Assembly: GCF_002161675.1 (NCBI RefSeq)
Contig: NZ_NFIH01000006.1
Coordinates: forward strand, 62,001 to 126,000
From: Pseudoflavonifractor sp. An44
Lineage (GTDB): Bacteria > Bacillota > Clostridia > Oscillospirales > Oscillospiraceae
DNA: 64,000 nt
Direction: 5' to 3'
The notes under the pieces are model-generated. The model made no database searches. It had not been told where the DNA came from and saw only the letters and a list, made by a program, of their open reading frames with translations. Of the stretch, positions 1-6,986 are shown in pieces. The stretch's first letter is position 1, and each line of letters opens with the position of its first letter. Both the position numbers and the translations under genes were made by a program.

Positions 1-561
1 GCAGCCTTCATCCTCAAGGCCGGCTGGTCCGCCGCCAAGGACACCATCGACCCCCTGCTGGGCACCAACCCTGACCCGGAGATGGTGAAGGATATCCAGT
101 CTGTCATCATGGAACACCCCCAGGTGGTGGGCATTCATGACCTCATCATCCACGACTACGGCCCCGGGCGACGGATGATGAGCGTCCACGCCGAGGTGTC
201 CGATCAGACCGACGTGATGGAGGCCCACGATATCATCGACCACATCGAGCGGGAGCTGGGAGAGCGGTTCCAGATCGAGGCCGTCATCCACATGGACCCC
301 ATTCAGACCGGCAACCCCCAGGTGGAACAGCTGCGGGCCCGCACCGCCCAGCTGGCCCGGGATATCCACCCCGACCTGTCCATCCATGACTTCCGCATGA
401 CCACGGGGCCTATGTACACCAATCTGATTTTTGATCTGGTGGTTCCCTACAGCGTCACCATGCCCCCGGCCCAGGTGAAGGACGCCCTGGTCCAGGCATT
501 GCAGGCGGAAAACCCCAATTATCACGCGGTCATTCACATTGATCGCTCTTACGTGGTGTGA
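1..561 (+). CDS. Cation diffusion facilitator family transporter, C-terminal part (5' end outside window)
   Basis: The reading frame is open from base 1 and ends at the TGA at 559-561, so only the last 186 residues are present. The visible part begins with the end of a membrane segment (AAFILKAGWSAAKDTIDPLLG), as seen after the last helix of cation diffusion facilitators. The cytoplasmic metal-binding domain follows, rich in His, Asp and Glu (for example VHAEVSDQTDVMEAHDIID). Family knowledge: these proteins exchange Zn2+, Fe2+ or Mn2+ for protons and dimerise through this domain. The extra length after the usual domain (about residues 115-186) suggests a longer variant or a second half-domain. 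The metal cannot be assigned because the transmembrane binding site is outside the window. Confidence 0.85.
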   Translation, partial: AAFILKAGWSAAKDTIDPLLGTNPDPEMVKDIQSVIMEHPQVVGIHDLIIHDYGPGRRMMSVHAEVSDQTDVMEAHDIIDHIERELGERFQIEAVIHMDPIQTGNPQVEQLRARTAQLARDIHPDLSIHDFRMTTGPMYTNLIFDLVVPYSVTMPPAQVKDALVQALQAENPNYHAVIHIDRSYVV

Positions 562-666
562 ATTTACAAAAACTTCTCCACTTCGCCAAAAAAGCAGGAT
601 ACAATACTGGTATCATAAAAAATTTAGGGAGAGCCCCTCTCCGCAGAAAAAGAAAGGGTGACACGT

Positions 667-1350
667 ATGCCCCGTAAGGTATTGATCGTGGAAGATGACA
701 AGAACATTGCCGACCTGATGCGTCTGTATCTGGAAAAGGAGTCCATGGACTGTCAGGTGGCCAACGACGGACTGGTGGGTTTGGAGAAGTTCCAACAGTT
801 CCAGCCCGACCTGGTGATGCTGGACATCATGCTGCCCGGCATGGACGGCTGGTCCATCTGCCGCAAAATCCGGGAGACCTCCAAAGTGCCCATCATCATG
901 CTCACCGCCAAGGGTGAGCTGGAGGACAAGGTCAACGGCCTGGAGCTGGGCGCCGACGACTATATCACCAAGCCCTTTGAGATGAAGGAAGTGCTGGCCC
1001 GAGTCCACGCCGTGCTGCGCCGGTACGGCGAAGAGGAGCAGAAGGAGAAAAAGCTGGTGTTTGACAAGCTGGTCATCAACCTGGACTCCTACGAGCTGCT
1101 GGTGGATGGCAAGCGGGTGGACACCCCGCCCAAAGAGCTGGAACTTCTCTACCATCTGGCCTCCTCCCCCAACCGGGTCTTCACCCGCAACCAGCTGCTG
1201 GACGAGGTGTGGGGCTTTGACTACTTCGGCGACAGCCGCACTGTGGACGTGCACATCAAGCGTCTGCGGGAAAAGCTGGAGGGCGTCAGCGACAAGTGGA
1301 GCCTGAAAACCGTGTGGGGCGTGGGCTACAAGTTTGAGTCCAACAGCTAA
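667..1350 (+). CDS. OmpR-family response regulator
   Basis: A 227-residue two-component regulator. The receiver domain (about residues 1-118) has the acidic pair EDD near the start, the phosphorylation Asp in LVMLDIMLPGMDG, the conserved Thr in IIMLTAKGE and the Lys in YITKPFEMKE. The C-terminal half is a winged-helix DNA-binding domain with LLDEVWGF and TVDVHIKRLREKLE. ATG 667 is chosen over the in-frame GTG 658 because AAAGGG lies 7-9 nt upstream of it and overlaps the GTG. The kinase gene starts 27 nt downstream, so the two form one operon with the HtrA-like protease that follows. That suggests an envelope-stress or cell-wall role, which is inference. Confidence 0.93.
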   Translation: MPRKVLIVEDDKNIADLMRLYLEKESMDCQVANDGLVGLEKFQQFQPDLVMLDIMLPGMDGWSICRKIRETSKVPIIMLTAKGELEDKVNGLELGADDYITKPFEMKEVLARVHAVLRRYGEEEQKEKKLVFDKLVINLDSYELLVDGKRVDTPPKELELLYHLASSPNRVFTRNQLLDEVWGFDYFGDSRTVDVHIKRLREKLEGVSDKWSLKTVWGVGYKFESNS

Positions 1351-1377
1351 CCCCACAGAGCAGGAGGTGCCTCATCC

Positions 1378-2802
1378 ATGAAATCCATGTATGGACGGCA
1401 ATTTGCCACCATGGCCGGAATGGTCCTGCTGTCCTTTCTCCTGTTGGGCGCATCCTTCGCCGCCCTGAGCTACCAGTACACCCTCCAGGAAAAGCAGGAC
1501 ACCCTCATGCGCAATGCCAAGTACATTGCAGAATATACGTCCTACGCCGCCAACAACAATGGCAGCACCGTGTGGACCACCGACGAGTTTCAGCAATACA
1601 TCTCCACGGTGGCCCAGGTGGCCGACTCCCACATCATCGTGGCCACCAACGACGGCACCATTCTCTTTGCCACCGACGGCAAACATGTGCTGTATAACAT
1701 GACCTCTCGGAATATGCCCAATGACATCGTCAACGCTGTCATCAACGACAAGGTCTATGAGGGCATGACCACCCTAAATGGGATGTACTCCAGCGCCCGG
1801 TTCATGGTGGGCCTGCCCGTCTCCAGTTCCAGCGGATATCTGCAAGGCCTGGTGTTCTTCTCCACCAACACCTCGGACATCACCGCCATGTGGCGGGACC
1901 TGTCCGCCATCTTTGTGGTGGTGGCCTGCGCAGTCATCCTGGTGGCCGCCATTCTCAGCTCAGTCACCAGTATGCATCAGTCCAAGCCCATGAAGGAGAT
2001 TGCCGCCGCTGCCCGTCAGTTCGGACTGGGCAAGCTGGATGTGCGAGTGGACGTAGGCAACCGCCGGGACGAGATTGGCGAGCTGGCCGAGGCCTTCAAC
2101 GCCATGGCCGAGTCCCTGTCCAAGAGCGAACAGCGGCGCAGCGAGTTCATTGCCAACGTCTCCCACGAGCTGAAAACCCCCATGACCACCATTGCTGGCT
2201 TTGCCGACGGCATTCTGGACGGCACCATTCCCCACGACCGGGAGCGGGAGTACCTGAGCATCATCTCCTCGGAGACCCGGCGGCTGTCCCGGCTGGTGCG
2301 GTCCATGCTGGACCTGTCCCGGCTCCAGTCCGACGAGCGGGCCCCCCAGCAGCAGTTTGACCTGGGCGAGACCATGCTGCGCACCCTGGTGAGTCTGGAG
2401 GGCAAGATCAACCAGAAGCATCTGGAGGTGGCCACCAACCTGCCGGAAGAGCCGGTAATGGTGTGGGGCGACCAGGATGCCATCACCCAGGTGTGCTACA
2501 ACCTGCTGGACAACGCCATCAAGTTCTCCCAGGAGGAGGGCACCCTGTCCCTGTCCATTGTCCCCAAGGGCTCCAAGGCCACGGTGTCGGTGAGCAACCA
2601 GGGCAAGACCATTCCCCCGGAGGAATTGGACCTCATCTTCGACCGCTTCCACAAGGCCGACCACTCCCGCAGTGAAAACCGGGACGGCGTGGGACTGGGT
2701 CTGTATATCGTCAAAACCATTCTCAACAGCCACAAAGAGACCATCACCTGCACCAGTCAGGACGGTCTGACCACCTTTACCTTCAGTCTGCCCCGGGCAT
2801 GA
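1378..2802 (+). CDS. Sensor histidine kinase (HAMP, HisKA, HATPase)
   Basis: A 474-residue membrane kinase, the partner of the preceding regulator. It has an N-terminal transmembrane helix (about 10-32), an extracytoplasmic sensor region of roughly 130 residues, and a second helix (about 170-192, IFVVVACAVILVAAILSSV). A HAMP linker follows, then HisKA with the phosphoacceptor His near residue 263 in NVSHELKTPMTT. The HATPase has an N-box NLLDNAIKFS and a G-box DGVGLGLYIVKTIL. The ATG is preceded by AGGAGG. The stop codon overlaps an ATGA upstream of the protease gene, which indicates translational coupling. The ligand cannot be read from the sequence. Confidence 0.93.
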   Translation: MKSMYGRQFATMAGMVLLSFLLLGASFAALSYQYTLQEKQDTLMRNAKYIAEYTSYAANNNGSTVWTTDEFQQYISTVAQVADSHIIVATNDGTILFATDGKHVLYNMTSRNMPNDIVNAVINDKVYEGMTTLNGMYSSARFMVGLPVSSSSGYLQGLVFFSTNTSDITAMWRDLSAIFVVVACAVILVAAILSSVTSMHQSKPMKEIAAAARQFGLGKLDVRVDVGNRRDEIGELAEAFNAMAESLSKSEQRRSEFIANVSHELKTPMTTIAGFADGILDGTIPHDREREYLSIISSETRRLSRLVRSMLDLSRLQSDERAPQQQFDLGETMLRTLVSLEGKINQKHLEVATNLPEEPVMVWGDQDAITQVCYNLLDNAIKFSQEEGTLSLSIVPKGSKATVSVSNQGKTIPPEELDLIFDRFHKADHSRSENRDGVGLGLYIVKTILNSHKETITCTSQDGLTTFTFSLPRA

Positions 2803-2825
2803 ATCTGATTCAGGAGGCGTTTGCC

Positions 2826-4037
2826 GTGTCCAACCATCTTTCCCATCGCTGGCCCCAAGGGGAACCCCGCCCCATCCACTACCACTACACCTCAGACCGT
2901 CGCCCCCGCCGCCTGGGTAAGGCGCTGCTGGTGGTGTCCCTGTGCCTGGTGGCCGCAGCGGCCCTGGTGTTCGGCGGATACCTGGGCATGGTCCACCTGG
3001 CCAACTCCCTGGCGGATGCCCAGAGGGGCTCCTTTGCCCCCCGCCCCTCCAACCATGTGGAGGTCAACGCCAACTGGGACCCCGCCGACCTGCCCTGGGC
3101 TCAGCCCGACCCCAACGTGTCCATCTTCGTACACGACCAGGACACCCAGCTCCTGACCAGCAACCAGATCTATGACCAGGTGCTCCCCTCGGTGGTGTGC
3201 GTCACCGCCGACCAGGGCAACGGCTCGGCCAGCGTGGGCTCCGGGGTGGTGCTCACCCAGTCGGGGTACATCGTCACCAACTTCCACATCATCCAGGGCG
3301 GTGTGTCCCTGAACGTCTCCATGCTCTCCAGCACGGCCAATTATGACGCCAAGCTGGTGGGCTACGACGAGGAGCTGGACCTGGCGGTACTGAAAATCGA
3401 GGCCCAGGGCCTCGTCCCTGCCCGTCTGGGCAGCTCGGACCAGCTGTCGGTGGGCGACTCGGTGTACGCCATCGGCAACCCCATGGGCTACCTCCACGGC
3501 ACCATGACCGAGGGCATCATCTCCTCCCCCACCCGTACCATCCAGGTGGACGGCAAGGACATGAACCTTTTACAGACCAGCGCCGCCCTCAACTCCGGCA
3601 ACTCCGGCGGCGCTCTGACCAACGCCTATGGACAGGTGGTGGGCATCACCTCCGCCAAGATCACCGGCGTGGAAAATGACACCGTCATCGAAGGCTTGGG
3701 CCTGGTCATCCCCATCAACGACACCATTCCCTTCCTCAATCAGATGATTCACACCGGACAGAGCTTCCGCCCCTCCCTGGGCATCCTGTGCCAGGAGGTG
3801 CAGATGGACGACACCTCCGGTGTGTACGTGGTGAGCACTACCGCTGACACCCCCGCCCACGAGGCGCTGCTGGAGGGCGACGTGATTCTCGCCGCCAACG
3901 GAGTGGACACCCCCACCCTCTACGCCCTGACCCGGGTGCTCAATGACACCGGGGTGGGCAACCAGGTGGAGCTGTCCGTGCTGCGGGACGGCGGTGTCCT
4001 CTCCATTTCCATCACCCTCTACGACCGTCTCACCTGA
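2826..4037 (+). CDS. HtrA/DegP-type membrane-anchored serine protease with PDZ domain
   Basis: A trypsin-like protease expected to degrade or refold damaged extracytoplasmic proteins. There is a cytoplasmic N-terminus, one hydrophobic anchor (LLVVSLCLVAAAALVFGGYLGMV), then the protease domain. The catalytic triad is visible: His in YIVTNFHIIQGG, Asp in EELDLAVLKIE and Ser in ALNSGNSGGALTNAYG. The C-terminal PDZ domain begins near SLGILCQEV and includes the VYVVSTTADTPAHEALLEGD region. An ATG at 2799 overlaps the kinase stop codon, but AGGAGG at 2812-2817 sits 8 nt before GTG 2826, so GTG is preferred (403 residues). Co-transcription with the two-component system suggests the protease is an output or modulator of its signal. 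Confidence 0.88.
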   Translation: MSNHLSHRWPQGEPRPIHYHYTSDRRPRRLGKALLVVSLCLVAAAALVFGGYLGMVHLANSLADAQRGSFAPRPSNHVEVNANWDPADLPWAQPDPNVSIFVHDQDTQLLTSNQIYDQVLPSVVCVTADQGNGSASVGSGVVLTQSGYIVTNFHIIQGGVSLNVSMLSSTANYDAKLVGYDEELDLAVLKIEAQGLVPARLGSSDQLSVGDSVYAIGNPMGYLHGTMTEGIISSPTRTIQVDGKDMNLLQTSAALNSGNSGGALTNAYGQVVGITSAKITGVENDTVIEGLGLVIPINDTIPFLNQMIHTGQSFRPSLGILCQEVQMDDTSGVYVVSTTADTPAHEALLEGDVILAANGVDTPTLYALTRVLNDTGVGNQVELSVLRDGGVLSISITLYDRLT

Positions 4038-4051
4038 CGGGAGGCCAAACC

Positions 4052-5038
4052 ATGAATCAAGATCAACTCATTGCCCTGCTGGCCCAGAGCCCCGGCTATG
4101 TCTCCGGCCAGGAGATGAGCCAGACGCTGGGGGTCACCCGGGGCGCCATCTGGAAGGAGCTGTCCCAACTGCGGGAGCAGGGCTGGCCCATCTCCTCCTC
4201 CACCCGTTTGGGCTACCGCCTGGACGGCCCACCCCCTCAGCTCTCCGCCCCCTATCTGGAGGGGCGGCTGTCCGGCACCATCTCCTCGGGCCACATTCAC
4301 GTCTTTGATCGGCTGGACTCCACCAATACCCAGCTCAAGGCCATGGCCGCCCAGGGAGCGCCCCACGGCACCGTGGTGGCCGCTCTGGAGCAGACCTCCG
4401 GCCGGGGCACCCGGGGCCGCACCTTCGCCTCTCCCCCCGGCGGGCTGTACTTGTCCCTGCTGCTGCGCCCCCAGGTTCAGCTGTCTGAGCTGTTTTCCCT
4501 CACGGGATGGGTGGCGGTGGCGGTGCGCCAGGCGGTGGAGACCGCCTGCGGCGCACCCGCCCGCATCAAGTGGCTCAACGATATCTACTTAAATAACCGC
4601 AAGCTGTGCGGCATCCTCACCGAGCTGTCCCTGCTGGGAGAGAGCAGCGAGCCGGACTATGTGGTCATTGGGGTAGGGCTAAACCTCAGCCAGACCGCCC
4701 AGACCTTCCACGACTTGGGGCTGGAGGGTATCGCCACCTCCCTGGCCCTGGAGGGGTACGAGGTGGAGCCCAACCACATGGCCCTCACCCTGCTCCAAGA
4801 GCTCCACACCATGGCCCAGCACTTCCCCAGCCACCACGAGGAATACCTGCACCAGTACCGCTCCCACTGTCTCACCCTCCATCAGCCGGTGGAGGTGGAG
4901 ACCGGAAAGGAGACCTATCAGGCCATGGCCCAGGCCATTCTCCCCGACTTCTCCCTGGAGGTCACCGACCAACAGGGCTTCACCCATCCGGTGTCCTCGG
5001 GCCGGGTCACCCCCCACTTTCTCCGCGCCAATTCCTGA
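4052..5038 (+). CDS. birA: Bifunctional biotin-[acetyl-CoA-carboxylase] ligase / biotin operon repressor BirA
   Basis: A 328-residue protein. The N-terminal winged helix (about 1-65, SGQEMSQTLGVTRGAIWKEL) binds DNA. The catalytic domain then carries the biotinyl-adenylate loop, here GRGTRGRTFASPPGG (classical GRGRxGRxW), followed by the Lys of RIKWLNDIYLNNRKLCGIL. A short C-terminal SH3-like domain closes the protein. It activates biotin with ATP and transfers it to acceptor-protein lysines, and it represses biotin genes when charged. GGGAGG precedes the ATG, and it lies 14 nt after the protease gene. A second HTH repressor follows in the same transcript, so this is a small cofactor-regulation cluster. 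Confidence 0.93.
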   Translation: MNQDQLIALLAQSPGYVSGQEMSQTLGVTRGAIWKELSQLREQGWPISSSTRLGYRLDGPPPQLSAPYLEGRLSGTISSGHIHVFDRLDSTNTQLKAMAAQGAPHGTVVAALEQTSGRGTRGRTFASPPGGLYLSLLLRPQVQLSELFSLTGWVAVAVRQAVETACGAPARIKWLNDIYLNNRKLCGILTELSLLGESSEPDYVVIGVGLNLSQTAQTFHDLGLEGIATSLALEGYEVEPNHMALTLLQELHTMAQHFPSHHEEYLHQYRSHCLTLHQPVEVETGKETYQAMAQAILPDFSLEVTDQQGFTHPVSSGRVTPHFLRANS

Positions 5039-5052
5039 CAGGAGGATTTCCC

Positions 5053-5565
5053 ATGAACAGCCAACTGCGCCGCACCCACATCTTAGAATATCTCGCCCAG
5101 GCCGACGGCCCCCTGTCCGCCACCGCTCTGGCCCACACCCTCCAGGTCAGCCGCCAGATCATTGTGGGGGACGTGGCCCTGCTGCGGGCCTCGGGGGCCA
5201 ACATCACCGCCACCCCCCGGGGGTATGTGCTGGACCATCCTGCCCCCGGCCGCACCTACACGGTGGCCTGCCGCCACAGCGAGAGCGAGATGGAGCAGGA
5301 GCTGAACCTGATGGTGGACCACGGCTGCACTGTGGAGTCGGTGGTGGTGGAACACCCGGTGTACGGCCAGCTGGTGGGACAGCTGAATCTGTCCTCCCGC
5401 TATGATGTGTCCCAGTTCATCCAGAAGGCCCAGGCCCATGACATGCGCCCCCTGTCTGAACTCACCGACGGCATCCACCTGCACACCTTACAATGTCGGG
5501 ACGAGCAGGCGTTCCAGCGCCTGGTGGAGGCGCTGCGGGACGCAGGATTTTTGGTGGAAGAATAA
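5053..5565 (+). CDS. niaR: NiaR-type niacin-responsive transcriptional repressor (HTH_11 + 3H domain)
   Basis: A 170-residue protein. The N-terminal HTH (ILEYLAQADGPLSATALAH, VSRQIIVGDVALLR) is joined to a 3H domain, named for three conserved histidines; His is visible in VACRHSESE, VVEHPVYGQL and IHLHTLQC. Family knowledge: NiaR binds nicotinic acid and represses NAD biosynthesis and niacin-uptake genes. GGAGG lies 7 nt before ATG 5053. The gene follows birA by 14 nt and ends just before a hairpin. No niacin or NAD gene is in the window, so its targets lie elsewhere. Confidence 0.9.
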   Translation: MNSQLRRTHILEYLAQADGPLSATALAHTLQVSRQIIVGDVALLRASGANITATPRGYVLDHPAPGRTYTVACRHSESEMEQELNLMVDHGCTVESVVVEHPVYGQLVGQLNLSSRYDVSQFIQKAQAHDMRPLSELTDGIHLHTLQCRDEQAFQRLVEALRDAGFLVEE

Positions 5566-5573
5566 AGACATAT

Positions 5574-5599
5574 CCCCGAGGCAATCGCCTCGGGGATTT
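5574..5599 (+). terminator. Hairpin after niaR
   Basis: A perfect 9-bp stem (CCCCGAGGC / GCCTCGGGG) with loop AATC lies 9 nt after the niaR stop. The T-tract after it (ATTTCTCTT) is weak. The truncated yugP frame begins about 10 nt further on. Confidence 0.6.
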
Positions 5600-5606
5600 C
5601 TCTTGA

Positions 5607-6218
5607 AAATATGCCCAGCAACTCTCCATGCGCCGCCTCACCGGAGCAGATGCCGCCCGCATGGTGTTGGACGCCAACGGCCTGCACCAGGTCCGTATCG
5701 AACGGGTGGCAGGCAATCTCACCGATCACTATGACCCACGCACCAACGTCATCCGCCTGTCCGACTCGGTGTACGACAACGCCTCCACCGCCGCCATCGG
5801 TGTGGCCGCCCACGAGGCGGGCCACGCCATTCAGTATGCCACCCACTACCTGCCCATCAAGCTGCGGGCTGCCATCATCCCCATCACCAACATCGGCTCC
5901 AAGCTGGCCATGCCGCTCATCCTCATTGGCCTGCTGTTTGTCTCCGGCGACCTGGGGGTACAGCTGGCCTATGCGGGCATTGCCTGCTTCGGCCTGTCTA
6001 CGGTGTTCCAGCTGGTGACCCTGCCCACGGAGTTCAACGCCAGCCACCGGGCCCTGGCCGCCCTGGAGCAAGGCCATCTGCTGAACGAAGACGAGATGGT
6101 GGGAGCCCGCAAGACCCTGTGGGCTGCGGCTATGACCTATGTGGCCGCCCTGGCCGTGTCCCTGGCCCAGCTGTTCCGGCTGCTGCTCATCGTGGGCAAT
6201 CGGCGCAGAAACGATTGA
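5607..6218 (+). pseudogene. YugP-type membrane zinc metalloprotease, N-terminally truncated
   Basis: The frame encodes a YugP-family (Zn_peptidase_2) protease with the zinc motif HEAGH in GVAAHEAGHAIQYA, the conserved TEFNAS segment and three C-terminal hydrophobic helices. Full-length members are about 225-230 residues and begin with a membrane helix followed by a segment ending in KYS...RGLTGAE. Here similarity starts abruptly at KYAQQLSMRRLTGAD, directly after an in-frame TGA at 5604-5606 and just beyond the niaR hairpin. The first candidate ATG (5628) has no ribosome-binding site. The N-terminal anchor has therefore been lost, most simply by a deletion that joined the gene to the niaR terminator. 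The remaining 196 codons are intact, so decay is recent or a shortened product is made. Confidence 0.7.
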
Positions 6219-6237
6219 TCCTCAGGACAAGCAAACA

Positions 6238-6276
6238 AGCCGCCCTCCGGAAGGACACTTCTGGAGGGCGGCTTTC
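6238..6276. terminator. Bidirectional terminator between yugP remnant and kdpE
   Basis: An 11-bp perfect stem (AGCCGCCCTCC / GGAGGGCGGCT) separates the convergent yugP fragment and kdpE. T-rich sequence lies on the + side (TTTCTG) and an A-rich stretch lies upstream, so it can serve both strands. Similar hairpins recur at 12061-12093 and 19818-19857. Confidence 0.75.
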
Positions 6277-6284
6277 TGCACCAA

Positions 6285-6986
6285 CTATTCCACTTTCATC
6301 ATGCGATACCCCACGCCAATGTGGGTTTGAATATACTGGGGCGAACCAGGCTCTTTTTCCAACTTCTTGCGCAGGGTGGCCATAAACACCCGCAGGGAAG
6401 CCACGTCGTTGTCCCAGCTTCTCCCCCAAATTTGCTGGGTGATAAAGGTGTGGGTCAGCACCTTGCCCACGTTTTTACACAGCAAACACAAAAGCTTGTA
6501 CTCGCTGGGGGTCAAATGCAGCTCCTGGCCATCCAGAAACGCACAGCCCGCGGCATAGTCCACTTTTAACTTTCCGTTGGTGAACACCGCCTCGGTACTC
6601 ACGTTCCCCAGCTGCAACGCAGCCAGCCGTCGCTGCGTCACCCGCAGGCGGGCCAGCAGTTCCTCCACCGAAAAGGGTTTGGTCAGGTAATCGTCTGCAC
6701 CAGCATCCAGGGCATCAATTTTATCGGTATCCTCACTGCGGGCGCTGATGACGATGATGGGCACGTTGGACCAGGTACGAATTCTGTGAATGACCTCCAC
6801 CCCGTCGATGTCGGGCAGGCCCAAATCCAACAGGATGATCTCCGGGTTGTGGGAGGATGCCTCCAAAATCGCTGTCTCTCCGTTGGATGCCGTGAGAAAG
6901 CGATAGTCATGGGCTCTCAAGGTGGTAGTGATGAGGTTGCGCACCGGCGTATCGTCCTCCACCACCAGAATCAATGGTTTATTCAT
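6285..6986 (-). CDS. kdpE: KdpE-type response regulator
   Basis: A 233-residue OmpR-family regulator. The receiver has EDD near the start, the phosphoacceptor Asp in IILLDLGLPDIDG and the Lys in YLTKPFSVEE. The C-terminal winged helix includes LLCLLCKNVGKVLTH and LRVFMATLRKKLE. It overlaps kdpD by 8 nt and is last in the potassium operon. Family knowledge: KdpD/KdpE sense low K+ or turgor and normally switch on kdpFABC. No Kdp ATPase gene is present here; the linked transporter is Ktr. Confidence 0.92.
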   Translation of the reverse strand: MNKPLILVVEDDTPVRNLITTTLRAHDYRFLTASNGETAILEASSHNPEIILLDLGLPDIDGVEVIHRIRTWSNVPIIVISARSEDTDKIDALDAGADDYLTKPFSVEELLARLRVTQRRLAALQLGNVSTEAVFTNGKLKVDYAAGCAFLDGQELHLTPSEYKLLCLLCKNVGKVLTHTFITQQIWGRSWDNDVASLRVFMATLRKKLEKEPGSPQYIQTHIGVGYRMMKVE

